The position numbers and the translations under genes were made by a program. A stretch of DNA of 64,000 nucleotides, taken from an uncultured Algimonas sp. Lineage in GTDB: Bacteria > Pseudomonadota > Alphaproteobacteria > Caulobacterales > Maricaulaceae. Below, in pieces: positions 18,522-27,177 of this stretch. Numbering within the stretch: position 1 is the first letter of the stretch; every line of letters starts with the position of its first letter. The stretch spans positions 186,001-250,000 of the forward strand of contig NZ_CANMJB010000004.1 of assembly GCF_947498175.1 (NCBI RefSeq), in the 5' to 3' direction. The notes beneath the pieces are model-generated. The model saw nothing but the letters and a program-made list of their open reading frames with translations, ran no database searches and was not told the origin of the DNA.

Positions 18522-19055
18522 TTAGAAGGCATCGCGCGTCGCCGCATCGGTGGAGCCGAACGTGTCTTCCCCATCGCTTTGGTCGAAGATCGCGGACGGA
18601 CCGGACGTGGACGACTGGCCCGGCGTGTTGGCCGATATGTGCCCTGCGGCGTCGCCCAGGACCGGGGAGGGTTGGCAGAAGGGCGCGCAATTATAGGTCT
18701 CGCGCGCCTTGGCGTTGAACAGCCGCACGCCGTTGCTGGGCGTAATGGCCGTGACCTGGATGTCGGCATCGACCATGATCCGGTCGTTGCGGTCGAGCAC
18801 GATGAGGTTGGTCTCGCCGAAGCCTCGCCCGACCACCATGAGCGCGGTCGGCGAATGCACGGTGACGTCCGCGATCTCCGGATTGCCGATCACGACCGAC
18901 CCGGCGGCCGCCGGAAGCCGCAGCATCTGGGTCTTGTTCAGATCGACGCGGTAGATCGGTTCGTTGGCCGCAGCGGGGACGGCGGCGAGGCCGCAGGTCA
19001 GGGCGGCGACTGCAAAGGCTGCGGTTGCGCCGGTAAATCTGGTCGTCCGGCGCAT
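18522..19055 (-). CDS. Secretin N-domain-like pilus assembly protein
   Basis: A 177-residue secreted protein: signal peptide through AAVPAAA, then a domain like the N-terminal region of CpaC/type II-III secretins (NKTQMLRLPAAAGSVVIGNP, ADVTVHSPTALMVVGRGFGETNLIVLD). It lacks the secretin pore domain. A Gly/Ser-rich tail follows. It sits between tadE and pilA on the minus strand, and full-length CpaC is encoded 2.3 kb away, so it is probably an accessory periplasmic component of the pilus machine. Confidence 0.75.
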   Translation of the reverse strand: MRRTTRFTGATAAFAVAALTCGLAAVPAAANEPIYRVDLNKTQMLRLPAAAGSVVIGNPEIADVTVHSPTALMVVGRGFGETNLIVLDRNDRIMVDADIQVTAITPSNGVRLFNAKARETYNCAPFCQPSPVLGDAAGHISANTPGQSSTSGPSAIFDQSDGEDTFGSTDAATRDAF

Positions 19056-19154
19056 GGCCTGTCTCCATTGGAACGTTCGGCGCCGATCCTAGAGGCTCAG
19101 AGTTGAGGAAGTCTTTAGAACGGGGCCGTCTCGCGGACAGATCACCCCCGCCGG

Positions 19155-19178
19155 CAGTATGACTTCATCAGTATGACT
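19155..19178. repeat. Direct repeat CAGTATGACT x2 in the pilA upstream region
   Basis: Two identical 10-mers at 19155-19164 and 19169-19178, 14 bp start to start, in the 276-bp region between the minus-strand secretin-N gene and pilA. Could be a tandem regulator site or a chance duplication. Confidence 0.35.
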
Positions 19179-19208
19179 CTATAGAGCCCCCATTTTTGAC
19201 AGAGCGAT

Positions 19209-19223
19209 TTAAGGAGCTGTTCA
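19209..19223. promoter_or_regulatory. Near-consensus CtrA box upstream of pilA
   Basis: TTAA-N7-TTCA, seven of eight defined bases, about 110 bp before pilA. CtrA activates pilA directly in Caulobacter crescentus, so the position is plausible. Not proven here. Confidence 0.4.
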
Positions 19224-19331
19224 CCCTGTCTCCGAACCCTGCGTTAAACCGAAGCCCTTACAACCGGGTTCGTCAGGGATGACCCTGCACGGGGCAATCC
19301 CGAAAAGAACCAGCATACGTGGGAGATAGTT

Positions 19332-19529
19332 ATGCAAAAGCTCATCAAGAATTTCCTCGCCGACGAATCCGGCGCGACCGCCATCGAATACGGCCTCATC
19401 GCCGCCCTCATCGCGGTCGCGATGATCGCCGGCGCCACAGCGGTCGGTGACCAGATCAGTGCGAAGTTCGACGTTGTCGCCGGTGAACTGGAAACCGACA
19501 CGAAGAATACAGTTGAAAACGGAGTCTAA
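19332..19529 (+). CDS. pilA: Flp/Fap-type IVb pilin
   Basis: The major pilin precursor, 65 residues. The leader MQKLIKNFLADESG is followed by the processed helix ATAIEYGLIAALIAVAMIAG with the Glu-Tyr pair diagnostic of Flp pilins, and a short variable C-terminus. Cleaved by the prepilin peptidase encoded 300 bp downstream. A strong intrinsic terminator follows, so pilA is probably a separate, highly expressed transcript. Confidence 0.95.
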   Translation: MQKLIKNFLADESGATAIEYGLIAALIAVAMIAGATAVGDQISAKFDVVAGELETDTKNTVENGV

Positions 19530-19567
19530 GAACATAACGTAAGTTTGTTCTCGTACCAATAAACACA

Positions 19568-19596
19568 AACAGGGCCAGGTTACTGGCCCTGTTTTT
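19568..19596 (+). terminator. Rho-independent terminator after pilA
   Basis: An 11-bp stem (AACAGGGCCAG / CTGGCCCTGTT) with a GTTA loop, merging into a run of five T. It lies 39 bp after the pilA stop and would separate pilA from the cpa genes. Confidence 0.9.
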
Positions 19597-19618
19597 CGTC
19601 GTAAGAGCAATCACGTTC

Positions 19619-19799
19619 AAGCGCTTCCGTGATTTCGTTATGATGACGATGGTGGAATGACCATTGACTACGCCCTCACTCTCGCCTTGCTTAGCGTTGG
19701 GATCGTGGCGGGCGTGAATGCCTCGTCCGGCGGCATACCGACACGTTCCAGTCGGCAATCGATGCCATGAGCCGTGACGCAAAAAGCGGTCAGTCGTGA
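19619..19799 (+). pseudogene. Decayed second Flp pilin (frameshifted)
   Basis: Between the pilA terminator and cpaA, a pilin-like sequence is spread over three frames. From 19619 one frame reads KRFRDF, a basic leader. From 19633 another reads FRYDDDGGMTIDYALTLALL then SVGIVAGVNASSGG, lining up with the PilA stretch FLADESGATAIEYGLIAALI. From 19740 a third reads DTFQSAIDAMSRDAKSGQS and stops at 19799, like a pilin C-terminus. Two or more indels break it, and no single start covers it. A sequencing error could explain one shift but hardly both. Confidence 0.65.
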
Positions 19800-19836
19800 T
19801 TCTGACACTATAACGCTCTCTTAAGAGACATGTGGG

Positions 19837-20367
19837 ATGAAGGTCGGGTTCAACCGGAAAGTCCCGATGTCTGTCTTTATCGTCACCCTGATCTTCGCCG
19901 TCCCGCTTCTCGTTGCGGCTTATACCGACTTCGATGCGATGACGATCCCGAACAAGGTCTCGCTCGCCATGTTCGCGGGATTCTTCCTCACCTTGCCGCT
20001 GCACTGGCAGGGGCTGCCCCAGTTGGGCGAGCATCTGGCCGTGTTCGGACTCTTCTTCCTGGCGGGCTTCGCCCTGTTCGCTTTCGGCTGGATCGGGGGC
20101 GGCGATGCGAAGCTCATGGCGGCGATCTCCGTCTGGTTCGGCTGGGGGGATGCGCCCTCTTTCATCATCTACACGACCCTGTTCGGCGCCGCTCTCGGCC
20201 TGTTCCTGCTGCTCAGCCGGAACGTCACCCCCGTCCGGTTGCGCACCAGTGCCATCGGCATGAAACTGTTCCAGGGCGACGGCGACATGCCTTACGGACT
20301 GGCGCTGGCCGCGGGCGCGCTTTGCGTCTGGCCGGGAAGCCGGCTTTTCACCGTTCTGCTAGCCTGA
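19837..20367 (+). CDS. cpaA: Prepilin peptidase CpaA/TadV
   Basis: An inner-membrane aspartic protease that cleaves the leader of Flp pilin and pseudopilins. 176 residues with several hydrophobic helices. The catalytic aspartates sit in AAYTDFDAMTIPN and in GWIGGGDAKLMAA (GxGD). The ATG at 19837 is used; a second in-frame ATG at 19867 directly before SVFIVTLIF may be the true start. First intact gene of the cpa run after the terminator. Confidence 0.92.
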   Translation: MKVGFNRKVPMSVFIVTLIFAVPLLVAAYTDFDAMTIPNKVSLAMFAGFFLTLPLHWQGLPQLGEHLAVFGLFFLAGFALFAFGWIGGGDAKLMAAISVWFGWGDAPSFIIYTTLFGAALGLFLLLSRNVTPVRLRTSAIGMKLFQGDGDMPYGLALAAGALCVWPGSRLFTVLLA

Positions 20368-20413
20368 CGGAAAGCCGCGGCCCCGATCCCGCCATGGTTT
20401 TCCGGCCTTAACG

Positions 20414-20428
20414 TTAACCATGCCTTAG
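20414..20428. promoter_or_regulatory. Near-consensus CtrA box upstream of cpaB
   Basis: TTAA-N7-TTAG (seven of eight), about 50 bp before the cpaB GTG and within the 109-bp gap after cpaA. A further TTAA lies at 20408. Suggests an internal CtrA-responsive promoter for cpaB-F. Confidence 0.4.
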
Positions 20429-20476
20429 CGGGTGCCTGTCTATCCTTCCGGTGGGGACTTTCCTTTCGGAGCGGGC

Positions 20477-21313
20477 GTGGTGGACAGAAAACGGCTCATA
20501 CTCATTGTCGCGCTGGTCGGGTTGATGGCGGTCGTCTTCATGATCCTGCGCGGCATGAGCCCGACCGGTGCCGAAACGACCGGCATGCGCGTGGTCGAAA
20601 AGGAAATCGACTATACGAAAGTGCTGGCCGTGGCCGAGCCGATGAACCGCGGAGACCGCGTCGAGGAGGGCGATCTGACCTGGATCGACTGGCCGACTGA
20701 TGCGCTGACACCCGCCCTGATCGTAGAGACTTCAGAAGACGGTGCACCCGTCATGGCCGGACTGATCGGCGCCGTCGTGCGCGAACCGCTCGTGCCGGGC
20801 GACCCGCTCGTCATGTCGCGCTTCGTCCGGGCGGGCGATGCCGGCATCATGGCGGCTTTGCTGGAACCCGGCATGCGGGCCGTGACCGTGCGCATCAGCG
20901 TCGATACGGCGTCCGGCGGCTTCATCCAGCCCGGCGACCGGGTCGACATCATCCTGCAGGAAACGGTCCAGCCGAATCTGGCCGGCGCGGGAAGCCAGCC
21001 GCAACCCGTCGCCTCGACCATCTTCGAAAACGTGAAGGTCCTGGCCATCGACCAGGCCTATGCCGCGACCGACGAAACGGGAGCCGCCATTCCGGGGTCC
21101 ACCGCGACGCTGGAACTCTCGCCGCGCGACGCCGAACGGATCACGGTCGCGCAGGTCCGCGGCGACCTGTCGCTCGTCCTGCGCGGCTTCGCGGGCGCCA
21201 CGGCCCCGGCCGCCAGCCGCGCCAACCAGACCCTGGATGGCGGCACGGCCGCGCCCGCCCTGACGGTCTACCGGTCCGGCAACACGCAGACGGTTGCGGT
21301 GCGGGAGAACTGA
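20477..21313 (+). CDS. cpaB: Flp pilus assembly protein CpaB/RcpC
   Basis: A periplasmic/inner-membrane pilus assembly protein of about 278 residues. The single N-terminal TM (RKRLILIVALVGLMAVVFMI) precedes a SAF domain (TKVLAVAEPMNRGDRVEEGD to EPLVPGDPLVMSRF) and RcpC-type region (MRAVTVRISVDTASGGFIQP GDRVDII). The start is one of two consecutive GTG codons (20477/20480) behind a CGGAG site; the open frame extends to 20432. cpaC begins 4 bp after the stop. Confidence 0.88.
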   Translation: MVDRKRLILIVALVGLMAVVFMILRGMSPTGAETTGMRVVEKEIDYTKVLAVAEPMNRGDRVEEGDLTWIDWPTDALTPALIVETSEDGAPVMAGLIGAVVREPLVPGDPLVMSRFVRAGDAGIMAALLEPGMRAVTVRISVDTASGGFIQPGDRVDIILQETVQPNLAGAGSQPQPVASTIFENVKVLAIDQAYAATDETGAAIPGSTATLELSPRDAERITVAQVRGDLSLVLRGFAGATAPAASRANQTLDGGTAAPALTVYRSGNTQTVAVREN

Positions 21314-21317
21314 GACG

Positions 21318-22805
21318 ATGCCGACGCCCGAAATACGACGCCGTGCCGCCGCCGCGATCCGCAAACAGGCCGGTCAGTGGGCGGCCTTTGTCCTGACCGC
21401 CTTGCTCATGGGGTTGCCCGCCCAAGCGGGCGAACGCAGCTATAGCGCGCTGGCGGCGATCCAGACGGCATCGACCGACGGCGTGCTGATCCAGTCGCCG
21501 GGCGAAGGGCTGAACCGGTCCATCGTCCTGCCCTATTCGAAATCCACGGTGGTGGAGCTTCCGGCCAACGTCATGGATGTGATCGTGTCGAACCCGGCCA
21601 TCGTCGAAGCGGTCGTGCACACGTCGCGCCGCACCGTGCTGATCGGCAAGGCCGCCGGACAGACCAACGTCTATTTCTACGGCCATGACGGGCAGGAACT
21701 GCTCAATATCGACATCCGGGTCGAACGCGACATCAATGGCCTGACCGAACTTGTGCGTCGCCATGCGCCGCTGGCCGAGATCGAGGTCCAGTCGATCAAC
21801 AACAATCTGATGCTCACGGGCCGCGTGCCCAATGCCGAAACCGCGCTGAAGGTCGAACGCATCGCCAAGATGTGGCAGGGCACGGATGCGGGCGAAGGCG
21901 AAATCGTCAACCTGCTTTCGGTCGAGGGCAAGGACCAGGTCATGCTGAAGGTGCGCATCGTCGAGATGCAGCGCTCGGTCGTCAAGCAGATGGGCTTCAA
22001 CCTGTCCGCGATCGGCCAGCTCGGCGAGTCGACCGTGTCCCTGATCAACAATCTGGGCGTCAATAGCGGCGCGGGCCTGACGGCCAGCGGCGCCTTCACC
22101 AATACGGGCGGCGGCGATCTGCGCTCCCTCTCCGGGGCGTTGACCGCGCTGGAGCGTGTCGGCCTGATCCGCACGCTGGCGGAACCGACCCTGGTCGCCA
22201 TATCGGGCGAGACCGCGACCTTCCTGGCGGGCGGTGAATTCCCGGTGCTGGGCGGGGTGTTCACGGACCAGAACGGACAGCTGCAGCGGTCCTTCGAATT
22301 CAAATCCTTCGGCGTGTCGCTGGGCTTCACCCCGGTCGTGCTGTCCGAAGGGCTGATCTCGCTGAACATCTCCACGGAAGTGTCCGAACCGACGACCGAG
22401 AACTCGTTCGAAACCGGCGGCGAAGGCGGCGACATTCTCGGCCTGCGCGTGCGCCGCGCCGATACGGTGGTCGAACTGCCCGCCGGCGGTAGCCTGGTCA
22501 TCGCCGGCATGATCCGCGAAGAGGCGCGCAACGCCTATGACGGCACGCCCGGCCTGAAGGACGTGCCGGGTTTGGGGGCGCTGTTCCGCAACCGCGACAG
22601 CCAGACCGTGCAGACCGAACTGGTCGTCATCGTCACGCCCTATCTCGTCGATCCGACCCATCCCGACAAGCTGCAGACACCATTGGAGGGCTTCGTGCCC
22701 GCCAATGATCGCGACCAGCTGCTGCTGGGGCGGCTGAACACGGTTTACGGCGACAGGGCCACGCCGGACACGTTGTCGGGGCCGTTCGGCCATGTGGTGG
22801 ATTAG
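21318..22805 (+). CDS. cpaC: Type II/III-family secretin CpaC/RcpA
   Basis: The outer-membrane pore of the Flp pilus, 495 residues. Signal peptide ends near GLPAQA; an N-terminal secretin-N domain (VVELPANVMDVIVSNPAIVE, RRTVLIGKAAGQTNVYF) is followed by a BON-like segment and the secretin domain (VMLKVRIVEMQRSVVKQMGF to ELVVIVTPYLVDP). ATG 21318 sits 4 bp after cpaB. Partner of CpaD lipoprotein, encoded next. Confidence 0.93.
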   Translation: MPTPEIRRRAAAAIRKQAGQWAAFVLTALLMGLPAQAGERSYSALAAIQTASTDGVLIQSPGEGLNRSIVLPYSKSTVVELPANVMDVIVSNPAIVEAVVHTSRRTVLIGKAAGQTNVYFYGHDGQELLNIDIRVERDINGLTELVRRHAPLAEIEVQSINNNLMLTGRVPNAETALKVERIAKMWQGTDAGEGEIVNLLSVEGKDQVMLKVRIVEMQRSVVKQMGFNLSAIGQLGESTVSLINNLGVNSGAGLTASGAFTNTGGGDLRSLSGALTALERVGLIRTLAEPTLVAISGETATFLAGGEFPVLGGVFTDQNGQLQRSFEFKSFGVSLGFTPVVLSEGLISLNISTEVSEPTTENSFETGGEGGDILGLRVRRADTVVELPAGGSLVIAGMIREEARNAYDGTPGLKDVPGLGALFRNRDSQTVQTELVVIVTPYLVDPTHPDKLQTPLEGFVPANDRDQLLLGRLNTVYGDRATPDTLSGPFGHVVD

Positions 22806-22815
22806 GGGCAGGGTT

Positions 22816-23493
22816 ATGACGGTCGATCCGAAACATTTCGTCGGTCTCGCCCTGGCGGCGTCCGTCCTGGCGACGGGGTGCCTGCAAGGCGGGCGCCAAT
22901 CCGAGCCGACCCACCGGCTGAACCCGTCCAAGGTGGCGGAATCCGTCGAGCGGCTGGAGCTCTATGCCCGGCCGAACGGGCTTGAACTGTCCGCGCGCGA
23001 CGAACGCGCCGTTGCGGGGTTCCTGCAGGCCTATGCCGCGCAAGGGTCCGGGCCGCTCTACATCAACCGTCCGGCGAGGGCGCTAAGCGGTATGGGCGTG
23101 GCGCAGACCGACGCCTTGCTGGACCGCCTCATGCGCGGCTCCGGCCTGCGGACCGGAAGCGTGCAGTCCGGCACCTACCATACCCGGCCCGGCGACCCGG
23201 CCCCCGTCATCCTGTCCTACCGCACGCTGCGCGCCGTGCCGCAGGACTGTGCGCGGCTCGGCGATCTGTCCGTCACGCACACGAACGGCGTGAGCCCGGA
23301 ATTCGGCTGTTTCGCATCCGCCAATCTCGCCGCCATGATTGCCGATCCGCGCCAGCTGATCGAACCCTACGCCACCCAGGCCCCCAACGCACAGCGCCGC
23401 CAGGTCGTCTACGATCGCTACATCCAGGGGGTAAGCACGGCGTCCGAACGACCCGCCGGGCAGCAGCAAAGCTCGCAGCAGACCGGGGGCTAG
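22816..23493 (+). CDS. cpaD: Pilus assembly lipoprotein CpaD
   Basis: A 225-residue outer-membrane lipoprotein: signal sequence with lipobox LATGC, then a CpaD domain (GFLQAYAAQGSGPLYI, VILSYRTLRAVPQDCARLGD, EFGCFASANLAAMIADPRQL). Two conserved-looking cysteines may form a disulfide. It is thought to help CpaC secretin assembly. A short Gln-rich tail (QQQSSQQ) ends it. ATG 22816 has GGGGCAGGG upstream; the longer frame overlaps cpaC. Confidence 0.9.
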   Translation: MTVDPKHFVGLALAASVLATGCLQGGRQSEPTHRLNPSKVAESVERLELYARPNGLELSARDERAVAGFLQAYAAQGSGPLYINRPARALSGMGVAQTDALLDRLMRGSGLRTGSVQSGTYHTRPGDPAPVILSYRTLRAVPQDCARLGDLSVTHTNGVSPEFGCFASANLAAMIADPRQLIEPYATQAPNAQRRQVVYDRYIQGVSTASERPAGQQQSSQQTGG

Positions 23494-23499
23494 ACGGAC

Positions 23500-25749
23500 A
23501 TGACGCAACCCCAGAACCCGAACACCGGCCCGGGCGGCCCAAATGTCCCGGCGGCTCCCGGCGCCCCGCGCCCCGTGCCGCCGCCTCTTGGCTACGGACA
23601 AGGGGGGCAGGGACATGTCGGCCATGGCCAAGTGGGTCATGGGCAAAGCGGGCATGGGCAAAGCGGGCATGGGCAAAGCGGGCATGGCCGAAACGGGCAT
23701 GGACAGGTCGGGTATGCGCAGGGCGGAATGGCGCCGGGTGCGCCGTCGCCCCATGCTCCCGGACAGCCCGCGCCGGTCCCCGCCATGCCGTCGCCGCTCC
23801 CGCCCAACGCGCCGGTCCGGCCGATGCCGGATCAAATGCCGGATCGGATATCGGGCCAGACGTACAATCCCGCACAGTCCGCCCCGCCCGGCTATCCGTC
23901 CCCGCAGACAGGCGCGTACCGCGCTGCGCCGCCCGCCCCGCCAGCAACCTCGCCGGCCACTCCGTCCGCCATGCCGCCACAGGCCGCGGCGGGAACCGGC
24001 TCGGGCAACGTCATTCCCTATCCGTCTCCCGCTCCCGGACACCCTGACCCCGGACACCCTGACCCTGGGCACTCTGATTTCGGGTCCCCCGATCATGGGC
24101 AATCGGCCTACGGGCAGCCTGTTCCGTCGCATGAGGCCCACACCTATCCCGGTGCTCCCCATACGCCTCAACCCTATCCGGCTCAGCCTCATCCGGGCCC
24201 GGCGAATGCGGCGCAACCCTATCCGCTTCCGGGCCAGGCGCCGATGATGTCGCCGGGTGCCGCACCCGCCCATCCGGGCGCACATCCCGGTTCGAACGCA
24301 GGCGGCCCGCTGGCGCCTCAAGGCGCGGCTCAGGGAACGCTGCGGATGCAACCCCAGATGCCATCTCGGCCAGCGCCACAGGGCGGCGCGCAGATCGATT
24401 ATCCCGGTCTGGTGGAAACCAACGCCGCGCATGACGAACCGGTCGGGTTCGACGACCGCGAAGGCGGTGAACGGGCTTTGCCGCAACTGTCCATCCACGC
24501 CTTTTGCGAACGCAACGAGACGGCCAGTTGCATCAACCAGATGACGCGCGACTGGCGGATGCGCCGGACCAATCCCAAGATCTATCTGGGCGGCCTTCCG
24601 GCGGCGATCGAGTTCTATCACAAGGAAAACACGCCGGGCCTGGTCATCATCGAATCCGCCCTGCGCGGGCCCGAGCTCTTCTCTCAGCTCGAAACGCTCG
24701 CCTCCGTGTGCGACGAGGGCACGCGCGTCGTGATCATCGGCGCGCTCAACGACATCCGTCTCTACCGCCAGCTGATGGACAAGGGCGTGTCGGACTATCT
24801 CGTCCCGCCGCTGAGCCCGCTGGGCATCATCCGCTCGCTGTCGGAAATCTACACCGATCCGGAACAGCCCTTCACGGGCCGGGCGGTCGCCTTCTTCGGC
24901 GCCAAGGGCGGCGTGGGTTCCTCGACCTTGGCGCACAACATCGCCTGGACGCTGTCCGAACGACTGATGCAGGAGACCGCGCTGGTCGATCTGGACAGCA
25001 GCTGGGGCACGACTGCGCTCGACTTCGCCTATGACAGCGCCTCGGGGCTGGAAGAGGCGCTGGCCGACGCCGACCGGCTGGACGATACGCTGATGGACCG
25101 GATCATGGTGCGCCACACGCCGCGCCTGTCGATCCTGCCGGCGTCCAGTTCCCTGAACACCATGCCGGTCACGGATAGCCGGTCCTATGAAGCGATCGTC
25201 TCCGCCGTGCGTTCGGTCAGCCCGCTCGCGCTGCTGGACCTGCCCCATGTCTGGAACGACTGGTCGACCGGAATCCTGACCAGCGTGGACGATGTCGTCA
25301 TCACGGCCGCTCCGGACCTCGCCAATCTGCGCAACACGAAGAACCTGATCGACTTCCTGAAGGCGCAACGGCCGCACGACGCCGACCCGGTCCTGATCCT
25401 GAACCAGACGGGTCGCTGCAAGGCCAGGGAGGACGAGATCAGCGTCGAGAACTTCGCCGGAGCCGTCGGCCTGGACCCGGCGCTGGTGATCGGCTTCGAT
25501 CCCGACACGTTCATCCGCGCCTGCAACGAAGGCAAGATGCTGCCGGAAATGAAGGCGACGGAAACGCTCGTCCCCGGGCTCGACTATCTGGCGGGACGCC
25601 TGCGCACCGGCGAATTCGCCGCGCCGTCCGGTTCGGGCGGCTCGCGCCTGAAGCTCGGCCGTCTGGGTCGCGGCGGCGCCTCCGCCTCCGAAGAGGGCAA
25701 GCCGAAAGGCAAGTCGCTGATCGCGTCCCTGCTGGGCCGGAAGGGCTAG
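23500..25749 (+). CDS. cpaE: Pilus assembly ATPase CpaE with long repeat-bearing N-terminus
   Basis: A MinD/ParA-type ATPase that localises pilus assembly to a pole in Caulobacter. At 749 residues it is much longer than usual CpaE proteins. Residues 1-300 are Pro/Gly/Gln/His-rich and contain seven pentapeptides (GQSGH type, residues 38-72) and four more (GHPDP type, residues 180-199). A degenerate receiver-like domain (about 320-450) is followed by the deviant Walker A GAKGGVGSSTLAHN near residue 467 and LVDLDSSWGTTALDF. The tail is basic (KPKGKSLIASLLGRK). cpaF starts 4 bp downstream. Confidence 0.9.
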   Translation: MTQPQNPNTGPGGPNVPAAPGAPRPVPPPLGYGQGGQGHVGHGQVGHGQSGHGQSGHGQSGHGRNGHGQVGYAQGGMAPGAPSPHAPGQPAPVPAMPSPLPPNAPVRPMPDQMPDRISGQTYNPAQSAPPGYPSPQTGAYRAAPPAPPATSPATPSAMPPQAAAGTGSGNVIPYPSPAPGHPDPGHPDPGHSDFGSPDHGQSAYGQPVPSHEAHTYPGAPHTPQPYPAQPHPGPANAAQPYPLPGQAPMMSPGAAPAHPGAHPGSNAGGPLAPQGAAQGTLRMQPQMPSRPAPQGGAQIDYPGLVETNAAHDEPVGFDDREGGERALPQLSIHAFCERNETASCINQMTRDWRMRRTNPKIYLGGLPAAIEFYHKENTPGLVIIESALRGPELFSQLETLASVCDEGTRVVIIGALNDIRLYRQLMDKGVSDYLVPPLSPLGIIRSLSEIYTDPEQPFTGRAVAFFGAKGGVGSSTLAHNIAWTLSERLMQETALVDLDSSWGTTALDFAYDSASGLEEALADADRLDDTLMDRIMVRHTPRLSILPASSSLNTMPVTDSRSYEAIVSAVRSVSPLALLDLPHVWNDWSTGILTSVDDVVITAAPDLANLRNTKNLIDFLKAQRPHDADPVLILNQTGRCKAREDEISVENFAGAVGLDPALVIGFDPDTFIRACNEGKMLPEMKATETLVPGLDYLAGRLRTGEFAAPSGSGGSRLKLGRLGRGGASASEEGKPKGKSLIASLLGRKG
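23611..23715 (+). repeat. Seven 15-bp tandem repeats in cpaE
   Basis: Seven in-frame 15-bp units; three copies of GGGCAAAGCGGGCAT (23641-23685) are identical. They encode pentapeptides of the form G-(Q/R/H)-(V/S/N)-G-H. Such arrays change copy number by slippage without breaking the frame. Confidence 0.95.
24037..24096 (+). repeat. Second 15-bp repeat array in cpaE (four units)
   Basis: Four in-frame 15-bp units encoding GHPDP, GHPDP, GHSDF and GSPDH. The first two differ only at the last base. Same period as the first array but a different sequence. Confidence 0.9.
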
Positions 25750-25752
25750 GCC

Positions 25753-27177
25753 GTGTTCGGAAAACGTGCCGACAATACCGCCTTGAAGGCGCCGGAACAG
25801 CCGGTCCCCAAGCCCAAGCCTGCATCCGATCCTGCTTCCGGTCTGCCCGGGGGCGGACTGACGCCCAATGAACCGGCGCCGTCCTCCGGCGCTCAGGAAC
25901 CGTCAGAGGAATATTACGAAACCAAGGCGACGATCTTCAACGCCCTGTTCGAGACGATCGACGTCTCCGCGCTGGCCGGCATGCAGGCCGACAAGGCGCG
26001 CACCGAGATCCGCACCATCGTCGACGAGATCATCGCCATCCGCAACGTCCGCCTGTCCGTGTCGGAACAGAGCCAGCTGATCACGGAAATCTGCGACGAC
26101 ATTCTCGGCTACGGGCCGCTGGAACCGCTACTGTCGCGCGACGACATCGCCGACATCATGGTCAACGGCGCCAAGCACGTCTTCATCGAGACGGACGGCC
26201 GGATGCAGAAGACGAACATCCGCTTCCGCGACAACACGCAGCTGATGAACATCTGCCAGCGCATCGTCAGCCAGGTCGGCCGCCGCGTGGACGAAGCCTC
26301 GCCGATCTGCGACGCGCGCCTGCTCGACGGCAGCCGCGTCAACGTCATCGCCCCGCCCCTGTCGATCGACGGCCCGGCCCTGACGATCCGGAAGTTCCGC
26401 AAGGACAAGCTGACCCTGCAGGACCTGGTGGGGTTCGGCTCGATCAGCCCGGCCGGGGCCAAGGTGCTGCAGATCATCGGCGCCTGCCAATGCAACATCG
26501 TCATTTCCGGAGGGACAGGGTCGGGCAAGACCACCTTGCTGAATTGCCTGACCGGGTTCATCCATCCGGACGAACGCATCATCACCTGCGAAGACGCGGC
26601 CGAACTGCAGCTGCAGCAGCCGCATGTCGTGCGTCTGGAAACGCGTCCCCCCAATCTGGAAGGCAAGGGCAAGGTCACCATGGCCGACCTGGTCAAGAAC
26701 TGCCTACGCATGCGCCCCGAACGCATCATCGTCGGCGAGGTGCGCGGCCCCGAAGCCTTCGACCTGCTGCAGGCCATGAATACCGGTCATGACGGATCGA
26801 TGGGCACGCTCCATGCCAACAGCCCGCGCGAAGCGCTGTCGCGGCTGGAAAGCATGATCACGATGGGCGGCTTTTCGCTGCCCGCCAAGACGATCCGCGA
26901 AATGATCGTCGGCTCGGTCGACATCGTCGTGCAGGCCGCCCGCCTTCGCGACGGCTCGCGCCGCATCACGCACATCACGGAGGTCATCGGCATGGAAGGC
27001 GACGTGATCGTCACGCAGGACCTGCTGACATACGAAATGGACGGCGAGGATGCCGATGGCCGGATCGTGGGCGAACACCGCTCCACCGGCATCGCCCGTC
27101 CGGCCTTCTGGGACCGCGCGCGCTACTTCAACCTCGAAAAGGACCTGGCCGTCGCCCTCGACGAGGCCGGAGGCTGA
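25753..27177 (+). CDS. cpaF: Secretion ATPase CpaF/TadA
   Basis: The hexameric motor ATPase of the Flp pilus, 474 residues. Walker A is SGGTGSGKTTLLN (about residues 252-264), followed by an Asp box (ITCEDAAELQLQQPHVVRLE), Walker B (RIIVGEVRGPEAFDLLQAM) and a His box (GHDGSMGTLHANSPREAL). GTG start, 3 bp after the cpaE stop. The N-terminal 50 residues are a Pro-rich linker. tadB overlaps the stop codon. Confidence 0.96.
   Translation: MFGKRADNTALKAPEQPVPKPKPASDPASGLPGGGLTPNEPAPSSGAQEPSEEYYETKATIFNALFETIDVSALAGMQADKARTEIRTIVDEIIAIRNVRLSVSEQSQLITEICDDILGYGPLEPLLSRDDIADIMVNGAKHVFIETDGRMQKTNIRFRDNTQLMNICQRIVSQVGRRVDEASPICDARLLDGSRVNVIAPPLSIDGPALTIRKFRKDKLTLQDLVGFGSISPAGAKVLQIIGACQCNIVISGGTGSGKTTLLNCLTGFIHPDERIITCEDAAELQLQQPHVVRLETRPPNLEGKGKVTMADLVKNCLRMRPERIIVGEVRGPEAFDLLQAMNTGHDGSMGTLHANSPREALSRLESMITMGGFSLPAKTIREMIVGSVDIVVQAARLRDGSRRITHITEVIGMEGDVIVTQDLLTYEMDGEDADGRIVGEHRSTGIARPAFWDRARYFNLEKDLAVALDEAGG

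Noticed and set aside
21141-22931. 596-codon minus-strand open frame over cpaC
   Set aside because: Shadow of cpaC; composition is His/Gln/Arg-rich antisense of a secretin.
23083-25377. 764-codon minus-strand open frame over cpaD/cpaE
   Set aside because: Long only because the repeat-rich, high-GC cpaE region lacks antisense stops; no recognisable family.
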